Shown here: positions 11,171-22,921 of the stretch, piece after piece | Layout: every line of letters begins with the position of its first letter | How positions within the stretch are numbered: the first letter of the stretch is position 1 | DNA from: Psychromonas sp. Urea-02u-13 | GTDB lineage: Bacteria; Pseudomonadota; Gammaproteobacteria; Enterobacterales; Psychromonadaceae | Reading direction: 5' to 3' | NCBI RefSeq assembly: GCF_002835995.1 | Contig: NZ_PJBZ01000036.1 | Location: 1 to 64,000, forward strand | Length of the DNA: 64,000 nt | Position numbers and translations under genes: made by a program | Notes under the pieces: model-generated | What the model was told of the DNA's origin: nothing | Seen by the model: only the letters and a program-made list of their open reading frames with translations | The model's database searches: none

Positions 11171-11203
11171 GAAAGCTGTCAGTTTTTCGCTGTCAGCTTT
11201 CAG
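11171..11203. repeat. AGCTGAN heptad-repeat element, copy 1
   Basis: GAAAGCTGTCAG and CTGTCAGCTTTC form an inverted pair: eight pairs, one T-T mismatch, three pairs, with loop TTTTTCG. It lies eight bases after the ispB stop in a convergent spacer. The same AGCTGTCAGC/AGCTTTCAGC vocabulary recurs at 38.3 and 45.9 kb, also in convergent spacers. Confidence 0.75.
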
Positions 11204-11451
11204 TCAACACAATCCCCCTCCTTGCACTTCCACCGCCTATATTACTAACCTCAGCATCCTGTAAAGATAAAAGACACCTTAAGCCACTCTTTCACAAAGT
11301 TAATAACAAAGCCCTTATTCTGCCTTACACTGCGCTTAATGGGAGGGTCATGCCAATGAACTACAAATCAAGTTCGCTGAAGCGCCTTAATTTACATTTA
11401 TCAGGGTAGGTAAATAGCATCAGACTCTTTACACCTGAATTTTAGGTATAA

Positions 11452-11483
11452 AAAAACCGCATGGCCGAGGCGATGCGGTTTTT
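11452..11483 (-). terminator. Rho-independent terminator of purA
   Basis: AAAAACCGCAT, ten-base loop, ATGCGGTTTTT; symmetrical flanking A and T runs mean it could work in both directions. It starts 16 bases beyond the purA stop. Confidence 0.9.
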
Positions 11484-11498
11484 AGTAACAATCAATAA

Positions 11499-12827
<1,329 letters not shown>

Positions 12828-12921
12828 CTAGCGAATTAAGCGGGGATTTTAGCAAACATTAATTACCTTGATCAATCTCTTTAATCATTAAATGAGCTTT
12901 AGTTTAAATTTCAGGCGAAAA

Positions 12922-12946
12922 AAAAGGGCGAATAGTTCGCCCTTTT
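12922..12946 (-). terminator. Rho-independent terminator of hflC
   Basis: AAAAGGGCGAA, TAG loop, TTCGCCCTTTT: an eleven-pair stem 17 bases past the hflC stop. It separates hflKC transcription from purA. Confidence 0.9.
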
Positions 12947-12962
12947 CACCGCAAAACAAATA

Positions 12963-13829
12963 TTAACCTTTAGAATTCATAAACTTAAAGAACTCAGAGT
13001 CAGGACTTAATACCATTACATCATCTTTACCAGAAAAGCTTTTTTCGTATGCTTTCATACTACGTAAGAAGGCAAAAAAGTCAGTATCTTGTGAATATGA
13101 GTCCGCATATATCTTAGAAGACTGTGCATCTCCTTCACCACGGACCTCTAAAGAGCTTTTATTTGCTTGTGCTAGCATAATCGATACCTTGCGATCTATA
13201 TTTGCACGAATCACTTCAGATTTTTCTTGGCCTTGCGAACGATGCTCCCTTGCTACCGCTTGACGTTCAGCACGCATACGCTTGTAAACACTGTTACTGA
13301 CTTCATCGGGTAAGTTGATTTTTTTGATGCGAACATCAACCACTTTGATACCCAGTTCAGATGAACGTGCCATGCGTTTAAGTGCTGTTTCCATCACTTC
13401 ACCACGTTTGCCGGAAACGATCTCTTTAATCGTATGCGAACCAATTTCGTTACGCAGACCATTATTTATTTTACGTTTTAGTAATGCTTCAGCTTGCATT
13501 TTATTACCACCTGTTGCTAGGTAATAAACCGCTAAATCCTCAATCTGCCACTTCACGTAAGAATCGATGATTAAATCTTTTTTCTCAGAAGTAACAAAAC
13601 GATCTGCTTGATCATCAAGTGTCTGAATACGTGTATCCATGATACGAACAGAATCGATCATAGGGACTTTAAAATGTAATCCAGCTGGGTAAACAACGGG
13701 TTTACCTTCTGCATCACGTTTTACTTTACTAAACTGCATCACGATACCGCTTTGCCCTTCAGATACAACAAAGGCACTACTGATAAACGCTAAAAATAGT
13801 AAGACTGGTAAAATTAATAATTTATTCAT
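12963..13829 (-). CDS. hflC: FtsH protease modulator HflC
   Basis: SPFH/prohibitin-family protein that forms the HflKC cage around FtsH in the inner membrane and modulates degradation of membrane substrates. It has 288 residues, shorter than E. coli HflC (334). An N-terminal anchor (LLILPVLLFLAFISSAFVV) is followed by the SPFH domain (GIVMQFSKVKRDAEGKPVVYPAGLHFKVP) and a long helix rich in charged residues. It ends FMNSKG. Two bases separate it from hflK upstream, so the two are co-translated. Confidence 0.95.
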   Translation of the reverse strand: MNKLLILPVLLFLAFISSAFVVSEGQSGIVMQFSKVKRDAEGKPVVYPAGLHFKVPMIDSVRIMDTRIQTLDDQADRFVTSEKKDLIIDSYVKWQIEDLAVYYLATGGNKMQAEALLKRKINNGLRNEIGSHTIKEIVSGKRGEVMETALKRMARSSELGIKVVDVRIKKINLPDEVSNSVYKRMRAERQAVAREHRSQGQEKSEVIRANIDRKVSIMLAQANKSSLEVRGEGDAQSSKIYADSYSQDTDFFAFLRSMKAYEKSFSGKDDVMVLSPDSEFFKFMNSKG

Positions 13830-13831
13830 AA

Positions 13832-15019
13832 TTACTCTCTCCCGCTACTGCGGCTACTACGAGAAAATCTATCACTCGTCGACGAACGCTCATCTTTATC
13901 TGCTTTCTCATCTGCACGAGAACGCGTCTCAATTTCAGTTGAATAAGCCGCTTTTGGTGTTGTACCTTTACTCATTAGTTTGTCTAGTGGTAAAAACGTT
14001 AAGTTACCACCTGCTTTATTATCAATTAGCACTTTAGAGCTATTAACCAATATCGACTCCATTGTTTCGATATAAATACGTTGGCGTGTCACTTCTGGGA
14101 ATGCTTGATATTCAGGTAATAAATTATTGAAACGTGCGACTTCACCCTGCGCTTTTAAAACAACACCTTCGCTATAAGCTTGTGCTTGTTGCTCGATACG
14201 TTTTACCTGACCACGTGCAATTGGCTCTTTCTCACGTTCATAAGCTTCCGCTTCACGTACAAAACGTTCTTCATCTTCTTGTGCTGCGATTGCATCATCA
14301 AAGGCTTCTTTAACCTGCTCTGGCGGACGTGTTTGTTGTAAATTTACATCTACAATTTCAATACCTAAATCATAAGGAGCAATGATTTTATCAACCATTT
14401 CCCATGTATCTTGGCGTACCACTTCACGACCCGTTGTTAATACATCATCCATACTTGAATGACCAACAACAAAACGTAATGAGCTATCTAATGCTTGTAA
14501 CAAGCTGTTGTCAGCGTTAGTTACGCTAAATAGATACTTTTCAGGGGCAACGATACGGTATTGAACTTCCATTGCTACGGTCACAATGTTTTCATCTTCA
14601 GTCAGCATGAAACCCGTTGTTGGCATAGTACGGAACGCTTCAACGTTGATCGGAATGATGTTATCAATAAACTTTGGATTCCAATGTAATCCAGGTTCAA
14701 CTTGACTATGGTAAGCGCCAAAACGTAGTACAACACCACGATCTGATTCTTTCACTGTGTACCAGCCACTGACAAACCAAACGACAAATAACAAGGCAAC
14801 AACAGCAATCACAACAAATTTACCGCCACCGCTCTTATTGTTACCACTGCCTGATGAAGGTTTTTTACCAAATAATCCACCGAACAAGTCAGCGAGTTTT
14901 TGAAACACAACATCTAGATCAGGTGGTCCCTGTTCATTTTTCTTTTTATCGCCATTTTGCCACGGGTCTTGATCTTTTTTACCATCTTTACCCGGTTCAT
15001 TCCAAGCCATCCAAGCCAT
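13832..15019 (-). CDS. hflK: FtsH protease modulator HflK
   Basis: Partner of HflC in the HflKC-FtsH complex. It has 395 residues. The hydrophilic Gly/Lys-rich N-terminus (GKDGKKDQDPWQNGDKK, SSGSGNNKSGGGK) precedes one membrane segment (FVVIAVVALLFVVWFVSGW) and the SPFH domain (GVVLRFGAYHSQVEPGLHWNPKF). The C-terminus is Ser/Arg-rich. The start at 15019 has GAGG seven bases upstream. The first nine bases, ATGGCTTGG, are repeated immediately, so the protein starts MAWMAWNEPG where relatives have MAWNEPG. Confidence 0.95.
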   Translation of the reverse strand: MAWMAWNEPGKDGKKDQDPWQNGDKKKNEQGPPDLDVVFQKLADLFGGLFGKKPSSGSGNNKSGGGKFVVIAVVALLFVVWFVSGWYTVKESDRGVVLRFGAYHSQVEPGLHWNPKFIDNIIPINVEAFRTMPTTGFMLTEDENIVTVAMEVQYRIVAPEKYLFSVTNADNSLLQALDSSLRFVVGHSSMDDVLTTGREVVRQDTWEMVDKIIAPYDLGIEIVDVNLQQTRPPEQVKEAFDDAIAAQEDEERFVREAEAYEREKEPIARGQVKRIEQQAQAYSEGVVLKAQGEVARFNNLLPEYQAFPEVTRQRIYIETMESILVNSSKVLIDNKAGGNLTFLPLDKLMSKGTTPKAAYSTEIETRSRADEKADKDERSSTSDRFSRSSRSSGRE

Positions 15020-15109
15020 TTTAGCCCTCGATATTTAAGTGATTAAATTAGAAATATTAATGTAGCAATGATCTTAACAAGAATAAAGCTACTATGACAT
15101 ATTATGTTA

Positions 15110-16402
15110 TTATTTATTTTGTACAATACAGGCTTCAAGCGCACCGTCAAACTGTTTTCGTAAGCGTGATAAGTCGACATTATTGATGCGAATATCTAAC
15201 AAACAATCTCCATTTTCAGCGTAACTTTCGTTTTCAATACAGTTTAATGTATAAAACGCAGCGCGCAATTTCCCTTGTGCTGGGGGCAATGCCATCTGTA
15301 ACGCACGTATTTGACCAGAGAGATGCGCCGTTAATGCTTCAAACAATAATGGCACGCCCTCACCGGTTTGCGCAGACAACCAAACACGTGTTGGTTTTCC
15401 CTGTTCATCAAAATCAATATGTGGAGACACATCATCCAGTGCATCAATTTTATTCATAATCGTTAACTGGGGCACATCACCGGCGTCAATATCCGTTAAG
15501 ACGATTTGCACGGCATCAATATTTTCACGGTAGTTTTCATCTGAGCAATCCACTACGTGTAATAGCAAAGTCGCTTCACGTGTTTCTTGTAATGTCGCTT
15601 TAAATGCAGCCACCAAGTCATGCGGAAGATGACGAACAAAACCTACCGTATCTGCAAGAATACAGTTACCCACATCTTCAACGTCAATCTGGCGTAATGT
15701 GGGGTCTAATGTGGCAAAAAGCTGATCGGCAGCATAGACGCCCGCATTGGTTATCTGATTGAATATCGTTGATTTTCCGGCATTGGTATAACCGACTAAT
15801 GAAACCGTTGGTACTTCTGCACGTTGACGCGCACGACGGCCTTGATCACGTTGTTTGGCAACTTTTGCTAAACGTCCTTTAATCGCAGTAATTCTTGCGC
15901 TTAATAAACGTCTATCGGATTCCAGCTGTGTTTCACCAGGACCACGCATGCCGACACCACCTTTTTGTTTATCAAGATGAGTCCAGCCACGAATAAGGCG
16001 TGTTGACATGAATCGTAACTGTGCCAATTCAACCTGTAATTTACCTTCGTAGGTACGTGCGCGTTGTGCAAAAATATCTAAAATAAGCGCCGTTCTATCA
16101 AGCACTAAACATTGGCAAAGCGCTTCTAAATTACGTTGTTGAGCAGGAGTGAGTGAGTGATTAAAGATGACAACATTAGCACCTAATGTTTGTACGGTAT
16201 CGGCAACTTCTTGTGCTTTACCCGATCCTACAAAATAACGTGCACTAGGGACTTTACGCGGACCCGTTACAACACCGATGGTTGCAACGCCTGCTGAACT
16301 TACTAATAATTTAAGTTCGTCGAGGTCTTCTTTCTTTTCGTCATCAGAAAAAGTGATATGAACTAAAACAGCCTGTTCACCGGCTTCATAACGATCAAAC
16401 AA
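15110..16402 (-). CDS. hflX: Ribosome-associated GTPase HflX
   Basis: Translational GTPase that splits stalled 70S ribosomes after stress in E. coli. It has 430 residues. The N-terminal HflX domain (VGSGKAQEVADTV, LDRTALILDIFAQRA, KLQVELAQLRF, GPGETQLESDRR) is followed by the G domain with GYTNAGKSTIFN, ADTVGFVRHLPH and MNKIDAL. The start is TTG at 16402 with GGAG ten bases upstream (TTTTGGAGCG). It lies between hfq and hflK as in E. coli. Confidence 0.96.
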   Translation of the reverse strand: MFDRYEAGEQAVLVHITFSDDEKKEDLDELKLLVSSAGVATIGVVTGPRKVPSARYFVGSGKAQEVADTVQTLGANVVIFNHSLTPAQQRNLEALCQCLVLDRTALILDIFAQRARTYEGKLQVELAQLRFMSTRLIRGWTHLDKQKGGVGMRGPGETQLESDRRLLSARITAIKGRLAKVAKQRDQGRRARQRAEVPTVSLVGYTNAGKSTIFNQITNAGVYAADQLFATLDPTLRQIDVEDVGNCILADTVGFVRHLPHDLVAAFKATLQETREATLLLHVVDCSDENYRENIDAVQIVLTDIDAGDVPQLTIMNKIDALDDVSPHIDFDEQGKPTRVWLSAQTGEGVPLLFEALTAHLSGQIRALQMALPPAQGKLRAAFYTLNCIENESYAENGDCLLDIRINNVDLSRLRKQFDGALEACIVQNK

Positions 16403-16470
16403 TTATATAACGCTCCAAAAAATGAAAAATAGTGAGCAATCATCCTACCATAGAGGATTTAATTTGGGCT

Positions 16471-16510
16471 AAAAAAATGGCTTGCTCCGATATATATCAG
16501 AAGGCAAGCC
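16471..16510 (-). terminator. Hairpin terminator after hfq
   Basis: GGCTTGC and GCAAGCC pair across an internal near-palindrome (TCTGATATATATCGGA). Read on the minus strand it is followed by ATTTTTTTA. It begins about 24 bases past the hfq stop, so hflX is likely reached by partial read-through. Confidence 0.8.
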
Positions 16511-16533
16511 AGAAGTTTATCTAATTATTTATT

Positions 16534-16764
16534 TTACTGTTCAACATGTGGAATAGTTGGCACTGAACGCGCAGGCACAACCGTCGAAATAGCATGTTTG
16601 TAGACCATCTGACTGACTGTATTTTTCAGTAAAATAACAAACTGATCAAATGATTCAATTTGTCCCTGAAGTTTAATGCCATTTACTAAATAAATTGCCA
16701 CCGGAATACGCTCTTTACGTAATGTATTCAAGAATGGGTCTTGTAATGATTGTCCTTTAGCCAT
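16534..16764 (-). CDS. hfq: RNA chaperone Hfq
   Basis: Hexameric Sm-like protein that pairs small RNAs with mRNAs. It has 76 residues, so the disordered C-terminal tail is short compared with E. coli Hfq (102). The Sm1 motif ([27 protein letters not shown]) and Sm2 motif ([10 protein letters not shown]) are intact. Two ATGs lie two codons apart; the AGGGA site abuts the first and stands six bases before the second (16764), which also gives the family start [10 protein letters not shown]. Confidence 0.97.
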   Translation of the reverse strand: MAKGQSLQDPFLNTLRKERIPVAIYLVNGIKLQGQIESFDQFVILLKNTVSQMVYKHAISTVVPARSVPTIPHVEQ

Positions 16765-16907
16765 CGTCATTCCCTAATTATTTTTATTATTAATTTTTAG
16801 TGAAACCAGTATAAACAATGATTAAATAAAAACCGATTTGAATGTTAAATTTTTGATCAGTAACACTTTCTGACCCAATCGGTAGATAGTGAGTAAAAGA
16901 CGGTAAC

Positions 16908-17831
16908 CTAACCTAACTCGGATTTACATTTATCAAAATTACTTTCGTCGCTACTTTCAAGCCAAGTGATCTCCGTTTTCCAGCCACGAAGCCAAGTCAT
17001 TTGACGCTTTGCAAGTTGCCTTGTTGCAACAACACCACGAAATATCATCTCTTCATGGTCCATTTTACCGTCGAGATATTCCCACATTTGTCGATAACCC
17101 ACACAACGCATTGACGGTAAATCTAAATGTAAGTCACCACGTGCACGTAAACGTTCAACTTCTTGTTCAAAACCCGCCGCTAACATCAGGTTAAAACGGC
17201 GTTCGATACGTTCATGTAACACCTTTTTGTCACTCGGTGCGATGGCAAATTGTTTGAAATTAAAAGGTAATGGATCACTTTTCACCTCAGTTAATTGCGT
17301 CATGCTTTGACCTGAAATTCGGTAAACCTCAAGCGCACGTGATAAACGCTGTGGGTCATTAACATGAATACGTTTTGCTGAAACAGGATCTATCTCTGCT
17401 AGTTGGTCGTGCATATGTTGCCAACCAAATTCCGATGCCTCTTTTTCAAGGGCTTCGCGAATAGCGGGATTTGCACTGGGTAATGGCGATAAACCATCCA
17501 CTAATGCTTTGTAATAAAGCATAGTGCCACCGACTAAGATGGGCGTTTTTCCACGGCCGATAATTTCATGCATTAAACGGATGGCATCATCACGAAAGTC
17601 ACCGGCTGAATAGGCGGCTAACGGGTCGATAATATTGACTAAAGCATGTGGTGCTTTGTCCAGTTCTTCAATCGTTGGTTTTGCTGTACCAATATCCATT
17701 TGTTTATAAATCAGCGCTGAATCCACACTGATAATTTCACAGTTGCATTCAGTGGCTAAACGAATAGCCAGATCTGTTTTCCCTGATGCCGTTGGCCCCA
17801 TTAAAAAAAGAACCGTTGGGAAATTATTCAT
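16908..17831 (-). CDS. miaA: tRNA dimethylallyltransferase MiaA
   Basis: Transfers a dimethylallyl group to A37 of tRNAs reading U-starting codons. It has 307 residues. It shows the P-loop [50 protein letters not shown] and [12 protein letters not shown]. The start overlaps the mutL stop by eight bases, with AAGG upstream, so translation is probably coupled. Order mutL-miaA-hfq is standard. Confidence 0.97.
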   Translation of the reverse strand: MNNFPTVLFLMGPTASGKTDLAIRLATECNCEIISVDSALIYKQMDIGTAKPTIEELDKAPHALVNIIDPLAAYSAGDFRDDAIRLMHEIIGRGKTPILVGGTMLYYKALVDGLSPLPSANPAIREALEKEASEFGWQHMHDQLAEIDPVSAKRIHVNDPQRLSRALEVYRISGQSMTQLTEVKSDPLPFNFKQFAIAPSDKKVLHERIERRFNLMLAAGFEQEVERLRARGDLHLDLPSMRCVGYRQMWEYLDGKMDHEEMIFRGVVATRQLAKRQMTWLRGWKTEITWLESSDESNFDKCKSELG

Positions 17832-19794
17832 CTGAAAAACCTTGTAATAAAAGTGATAAGTCGGGTCTGATATAGAGCGACTCTTGCGCGAGCAAGGATG
17901 CCTCTGAAAATGAGACTAATAAAGGTTTTATTTCGCTTATGTCGAAAAGCTTGTCTTTATTTAATTGTTTCACCATAAAAGAACAAAAATGACTGACTTG
18001 TTGTTCACTCATTTCCGTCTCTGTGCTGGTACTACTATTGGCATTAAGATCGCGCAGATAACCAAACAAAAGTGGCAATACTTTTGCGATAGGCGCCTGA
18101 CGAAGCAGTGCAGGGACTTTACTAATAATGAGCTTGCTGCCCTGCTTTTTAAAGCTAAAACCAAAACGTGTAAATAACATGCTGAAGCGTTCGCTAATCT
18201 GTAAAGTAAACTCATCAACCTCAATACGCACAGGCAATAATAAAGGCTGTGATATTACTTCGCCATATTGCCAAGCATCCATTAACTGTTGTTGTTCAAG
18301 GTAACGAGAGGTGGCACTTAATGAGACTAATATCAGCTCTTTTTGCGAGGTCAATTTGATTAATGCGTATTTATTTTTAATTAAATTAATCACCTCAAAA
18401 TGCGCTTGTTGTGTATTTATAGCTGAGGCAGCTAAAGGCTGATGCGCTTCACTGACAAAATCACAATACGCATTCACTTGTTTATCGTCTAATGGTGCAG
18501 CCTGATAACTCGGTCGATAAGCCGGTTGTCGACTCGCACCAGCCCCACTATTACTGCCAGTACCACTGTTGCTACTACTCCCAGCATGATTTCCCATGTG
18601 CTGATTGATAGAAGGCCCAGACTCAGTGACGGTATTGATAGGTTGCGTAAAGTCTGTCGGACTATTTTCATTGATAGGAATGTTGGTATTCGTATGGATA
18701 TGGGCATTGGTATTAGCTTCAGGCAAAGAAAGCATTGCGGGTTGATAACCATGCTCTGCGCGTTGATGCGCCTCGTTTGCACTTTCGCTGTTGAGCGTTG
18801 TCGCTAACGTACTCACGATATAGTCATGTACCCAACGCGCCTGATGAAAACGTACTTCATGCTTTGATGGATGCACATTGACATCAACCTGATCCGCAGG
18901 GCAATTAATATAGATAACATAACCGGGGAATTGTCCGTCAGGTAATAATCGTGCATAGGCTTGCTTAATGGCATGATTAACCAATTTATCGCGGATCATG
19001 CGCCCATTAATATAACAAAATTGCACATCACCTAAAAGGCGCGGTGAAAGCCTGTCGGAGATCCAACCTGATATTTTTAGTGGCGACTTTTCATCTTCAA
19101 AACCTTCGCTTTCAAAGGCAAGTGCACTTTTCACAAAGCTCTCACTACAAATAGCGGCTAAGCGTTTATCTATTTGTGTTGCCGTCTGTGCTGCTCGATA
19201 TTGGCGAATCACTTTACCATTGTGTTTTAACACAAAACCGATTTCAAAAGAGCTTAAGGCAATGCGACGAATCAATTCGTCAATATGTTGGAATTCTGTT
19301 TTTTCTGTTTTTAAAAAACGACGTCGTGCGGGGGTATTAAAAAACAAGTCTAATACTTCAACCGTCGTGCCCTGTGGATGTGCAGCAGGTTGGATATTAA
19401 CCTGCATATCTCGCCCTTCGGCAACCGCTTGCCAAGCTTGTTCTTGATCGCTAGGTTTGGAAGTAAAAGTTAAACGAGAAACTGAGCTGATACTAGCCAG
19501 CGCTTCACCACGAAACCCTAGGCTGACAATCGCTTCTAAATCATCAAGATGGCTAATTTTACTGGTGGCATGGCGACTTAGCGCTAAGGTTAATTGGTCT
19601 TTGCATACCCCTGAGCCGTTATCTTTGATACGAATACATTTCGCACCACCCTTTTCGATATCAATCTCAATACGTGTTGCACCCGCATCTAAGCTATTTT
19701 CGATTAACTCTTTGACCACCGAAGCGGGACGCTCGACTACCTCGCCCGCTGCAATTTGGTTAGCAAGACGAGCGGGTAAAATTTGAATAGCCAT
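17824..19794 (-). CDS. mutL: DNA mismatch repair protein MutL
   Basis: GHKL ATPase that couples MutS mismatch recognition to MutH and UvrD. It has 656 residues (E. coli 615). The N-terminal ATPase shows [21 protein letters not shown] and LGFRGEAL. The middle linker at about 345-430 is unusually rich in Asn, Ser, Gly and Thr ([25 protein letters not shown]), which explains the extra length. The C-terminal dimerisation domain has [20 protein letters not shown] see no DQHAAHERxxYE endonuclease motif, consistent with MutH-dependent species. It sits between amiB and miaA. Confidence 0.96.
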   Translation of the reverse strand: MAIQILPARLANQIAAGEVVERPASVVKELIENSLDAGATRIEIDIEKGGAKCIRIKDNGSGVCKDQLTLALSRHATSKISHLDDLEAIVSLGFRGEALASISSVSRLTFTSKPSDQEQAWQAVAEGRDMQVNIQPAAHPQGTTVEVLDLFFNTPARRRFLKTEKTEFQHIDELIRRIALSSFEIGFVLKHNGKVIRQYRAAQTATQIDKRLAAICSESFVKSALAFESEGFEDEKSPLKISGWISDRLSPRLLGDVQFCYINGRMIRDKLVNHAIKQAYARLLPDGQFPGYVIYINCPADQVDVNVHPSKHEVRFHQARWVHDYIVSTLATTLNSESANEAHQRAEHGYQPAMLSLPEANTNAHIHTNTNIPINENSPTDFTQPINTVTESGPSINQHMGNHAGSSSNSGTGSNSGAGASRQPAYRPSYQAAPLDDKQVNAYCDFVSEAHQPLAASAINTQQAHFEVINLIKNKYALIKLTSQKELILVSLSATSRYLEQQQLMDAWQYGEVISQPLLLPVRIEVDEFTLQISERFSMLFTRFGFSFKKQGSKLIISKVPALLRQAPIAKVLPLLFGYLRDLNANSSTSTETEMSEQQVSHFCSFMVKQLNKDKLFDISEIKPLLVSFSEASLLAQESLYIRPDLSLLLQGFSDE

Positions 19795-19814
19795 GTGTGT
19801 GGGATCCAGAAAAT

Positions 19815-22454
19815 TTAAGTCGTAGGGATAGTCAGTAGCTGTCCAATGGCCAGCGAACTTGAACGCAGTTTATTCATTGATTTAATTTGTGACGCCGTAG
19901 TGCCATAACGCTTAGCAATCACAGATAATGACTCACCACTACGCACTTTATGCGTTGTTAATTTACTCGCTCCAGCGGGGATTTTAATTTTCTGACCCAC
20001 TGACAGTGTCGTAGAACGTAAGTTGTTATGTTTCTTTAATACCGAAGAGCTGGTGTTATAACGTGCAGCAATCACCGATAGTGACTCGCCACTACGCACT
20101 TTATGAACCCTTGCTCGGTTTGATTTGTTTTGTGTTTTAGCCACATAACCACTACCCGGTATTTTAATTTTTTGACCGATTGAAAGTGATGTTGAGCGTA
20201 ACTTGTTATACGTTTTTAACTCATTAGTGGTTTTGCCATAACGCTTGGCAATCACTGACAATGACTCGCCACTTTTCACTTTATGAGTCGTTGCTTTGGC
20301 GACCTTAGCAGGCGCTTTAACTGCACGCTGCGCCACTTGAGCACCGCTACCCGGAATTTTTATCTTCTGGCCAACCGCTAACGATGTTGAACGTAATTTG
20401 TTATAACGTTTTAGCTCACTGGTTGTTTTGCCATAACGCTTAGCAATCACAGACAATGACTCGCCACTTTTCACTTTATGTACTGTCGGTTTGATGACCT
20501 TAGCAGGCGCTTTAACTGAACGTTGAGCCACTTGAGAACCGCTTCCCGGAATCTTTATCTTCTGGCCAACCGCTAGCGATGTTGAACGTAACTTATTATA
20601 ACTTTTTAGCTCAGAGGTTGTTTTACCGTAACGCTTAGCAATCACAGATAACGACTCACCACTTTTCACTTTATGTACTGTCGGTTTAATAACCTTAGCG
20701 GGCGCTTTAACTGCGCTCTGAGTCACTTGATAAGTGCTACCCGGAATCTTTATTTTCTGGCCAACCGATAATGACGTTGAACGTAACTTGTTATAACGTT
20801 TAAGTTCACTGGTACTTTTTCCGTGATGCTTAGCAATCATCGACAACGAGTCGCCTGCACGGACTTTATACACAGTGGCTTTAGTGGTAACGGTTTGTCT
20901 AACACCCTGCTGCGGGATTTTTATTTTTTGCCCAACGGCTAAAGACGTAGAACGTAAATTATTGTATTTTTTAAGCGCGGTTGTTGTTGAACCATAACGC
21001 TTAGCAATAACTGAAAGCGACTCTCCACTTTTCACTTTGTGCACTTTAGCTTGGCTTAATACTGATGTTTGAACCGGCACAACCGGTTTTGCATCTCGTT
21101 TCACAACAAGCAGATAGTTAGACGGGATTTTTAATACCTGACCAATACGCAGATTCTTTGATTTTAAGCGGTTATGTGATTTTAACTCACTGCTACTGAC
21201 GCTATAACGCGAGGCCAGAATAGACAACGACTCGCCACTACGCACCGTATGTTTGATAACACGTTTTTTTTGCGCAAATAACGAGTCATGAGGTGGCGAT
21301 TCTCTAAAGTGTCTATAAATCCCTTTAAAGACGGCTGTTGCTACCTTGTTCTGATATTCCGCTTGATTGAGTAAACGCTCTTCACGGTGATTGGTAATAA
21401 AACCCGCTTCAACCAAAATTGAAGGGATATAAGGTGATTTAAGTACCGCTAAGCTGGCACCCACTGGTTTCTTTTTATGTAATTTGGTTATCTGTTTTAA
21501 TTCTTTTACCACTAAATTACCAACATCCGAGCCTACTTGCATCGAATTGGCTTTAGACATATCAAAAAACACTTTATTCAAAAATGGCACACTGCTTGCG
21601 CTATCACTTGACTCACCTTTACCACCGAGTAACTCAGAATGCACTTCGTGGCGCTCTATACGGCGACCCATTTCAGAGTTTGCACGGCGATCAGAAAGTA
21701 TCCATACCGACGCACCACTTGGTTGGCTTGAGGTAAATCCATCGGCGTGAATCGAGACTAAAAAGTCTGCTTTTCCTTTGAAGGCTAATTCAGAGCGTTT
21801 ATTGAGATTAACGTAATAATCGCCAGTACGAATTAAAAAACCACGCATACCCGGTTGTTGATTAACACGTCTTTGTAGGCGTTTAGCGATTTGTAAGGTG
21901 ATGTTTTTTTCGTAACTAAACTTACCTAATGCCCCAGGGTCTTCACCACCATGTCCGGCATCGATAGCAATAATGACATCTCGGCCCGCCACGCCCGATT
22001 GCACAATGGCTTGAGGTTGTTTGCTCTTTGGCCTTTTAGCTGGCGCTTTATGGGGTAAGTCGATCACCAAACGATGACCGTAAGGTTTTGCTGGTGGCAG
22101 GGTAAATATTTTAGCTTTACTGGCTTGTTTCAAGTCGACTACTAAGCGGAAAGTGCTTTTATTATTACTCGCACTTTCGCGTAGGTTTTTAACCAATGGG
22201 CCTTGATGCGACAATTTTTTTAAATTAACCGAACTCTTAGTCGATTTAATATCAATCACTAGACGGTTCGGTTTTTTCAGATAATGGATCTCGTAATTAG
22301 GTTTACTACTGAGATCTAATACAACGCGGGTATTATCAGGAGAAGGCCACGCACGCACACTTTTGAGTTGATTGGCTTGCACAGTGCTAACCGCTAATAC
22401 CCAAAACGTGATGATGAAAAATATGTTAATAAAAATATCGCGACTTAATTTCAT
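19815..22454 (-). CDS. amiB: N-acetylmuramoyl-L-alanine amidase AmiB with eight LysM modules
   Basis: Periplasmic zinc amidase that removes stem peptides from septal peptidoglycan during cell separation; in E. coli it is activated by EnvC. It has 879 residues, about twice the E. coli enzyme. A signal peptide (about 1-27) precedes an AMIN domain (about 30-135) and an Amidase_3 domain (about 158-388). Likely zinc and catalytic residues are H168 ([11 protein letters not shown]), E182, H236 (VSIHADGF) and E349 (VEAGFITN). Eight LysM modules follow at about 400-444, 470-514, 527-571, 592-636, 656-700, 722-766, 782-826 and 833-877. The start overlaps the tsaE stop (ATGA). It follows nnrE-tsaE as in E. 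coli. Confidence 0.95.
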   Translation of the reverse strand: MKLSRDIFINIFFIITFWVLAVSTVQANQLKSVRAWPSPDNTRVVLDLSSKPNYEIHYLKKPNRLVIDIKSTKSSVNLKKLSHQGPLVKNLRESASNNKSTFRLVVDLKQASKAKIFTLPPAKPYGHRLVIDLPHKAPAKRPKSKQPQAIVQSGVAGRDVIIAIDAGHGGEDPGALGKFSYEKNITLQIAKRLQRRVNQQPGMRGFLIRTGDYYVNLNKRSELAFKGKADFLVSIHADGFTSSQPSGASVWILSDRRANSEMGRRIERHEVHSELLGGKGESSDSASSVPFLNKVFFDMSKANSMQVGSDVGNLVVKELKQITKLHKKKPVGASLAVLKSPYIPSILVEAGFITNHREERLLNQAEYQNKVATAVFKGIYRHFRESPPHDSLFAQKKRVIKHTVRSGESLSILASRYSVSSSELKSHNRLKSKNLRIGQVLKIPSNYLLVVKRDAKPVVPVQTSVLSQAKVHKVKSGESLSVIAKRYGSTTTALKKYNNLRSTSLAVGQKIKIPQQGVRQTVTTKATVYKVRAGDSLSMIAKHHGKSTSELKRYNKLRSTSLSVGQKIKIPGSTYQVTQSAVKAPAKVIKPTVHKVKSGESLSVIAKRYGKTTSELKSYNKLRSTSLAVGQKIKIPGSGSQVAQRSVKAPAKVIKPTVHKVKSGESLSVIAKRYGKTTSELKRYNKLRSTSLAVGQKIKIPGSGAQVAQRAVKAPAKVAKATTHKVKSGESLSVIAKRYGKTTNELKTYNKLRSTSLSIGQKIKIPGSGYVAKTQNKSNRARVHKVRSGESLSVIAARYNTSSSVLKKHNNLRSTTLSVGQKIKIPAGASKLTTHKVRSGESLSVIAKRYGTTASQIKSMNKLRSSSLAIGQLLTIPTT
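19818..21257 (-). repeat. LysM-coding repeat array within amiB
   Basis: Eight in-frame copies of a LysM module with core [17 protein letters not shown], spaced roughly 45-70 codons apart. Copies 4, 5 and 6 with their linkers (VKAPAKV) are nearly identical at protein level and visibly similar at DNA level with a period near 192 bp, which suggests recent duplication and a site for unequal recombination. Confidence 0.9.
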
Positions 22455-22921
22455 AATTTTTGTAAAACTTGTTTGCCTGTTTCTGTGTTTGCTTGCAATT
22501 CAATGACACGCTCTTCGCCATCATAACGTAAGGTTAAATCAATATCCGCTAAGGGTAAAACGCCTTCACCACGTTCAGGCCATTCAACTAAACAGTGGCT
22601 GTTGTCAGAAAAATAGTCACGAATACCCATGAACTCTAGTTCTTCGGGATCACCTAAACGATATAAATCAAAATGATAAACATTCCACGTCGCTAATTCA
22701 TAAGGTTCAACAAGCGTATAGGTTGGGCTTTTAACATTACCCACATGACCTAAGCCTTGAATAAAACCACGTGTTAATGTGGTTTTTCCTGCGCCTAAGT
22801 TGCCGTGTAAATAAATACACGTTGCTTTGTCACAAGCGGCACTTAAACGACCACCAAAAGCAACGGTTTGATCCGCGTCGATTAATTTTTCTGTAAAGTT
22901 TTCTATTAACGTTTTAGTCAT
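22451..22921 (-). CDS. tsaE: tRNA threonylcarbamoyladenosine biosynthesis ATPase TsaE
   Basis: P-loop ATPase needed, with TsaB, TsaC and TsaD, to make t6A37 in ANN-decoding tRNAs. It has 156 residues, the usual size. Walker A is GNLGAGKTTLTRGF; SPTYTLVEPYE and LVEWPERG are also conserved. Its start overlaps the nnrE/D stop by one base (TAATG) and its stop overlaps the amiB start (ATGA), so three genes are tightly coupled. Older name: yjeE. Confidence 0.95.
   Translation of the reverse strand: MTKTLIENFTEKLIDADQTVAFGGRLSAACDKATCIYLHGNLGAGKTTLTRGFIQGLGHVGNVKSPTYTLVEPYELATWNVYHFDLYRLGDPEELEFMGIRDYFSDNSHCLVEWPERGEGVLPLADIDLTLRYDGEERVIELQANTETGKQVLQKL

Larger units (their letters stand above)
11164..11498. 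other. Convergent ispB/purA spacer
   Basis: The spacer has no gene. It holds the heptad-repeat hairpin at 11171-11201 next to ispB and the purA terminator at 11452-11483. The stretch between is AT-rich and I see nothing coding in it. Confidence 0.6.

Noticed and set aside
19818-21257. Regularly spaced repeats that at first look CRISPR-like
   Set aside because: The units are in-frame LysM codons of about 45 residues with coding linkers, not 28-37 bp repeats with unique spacers.
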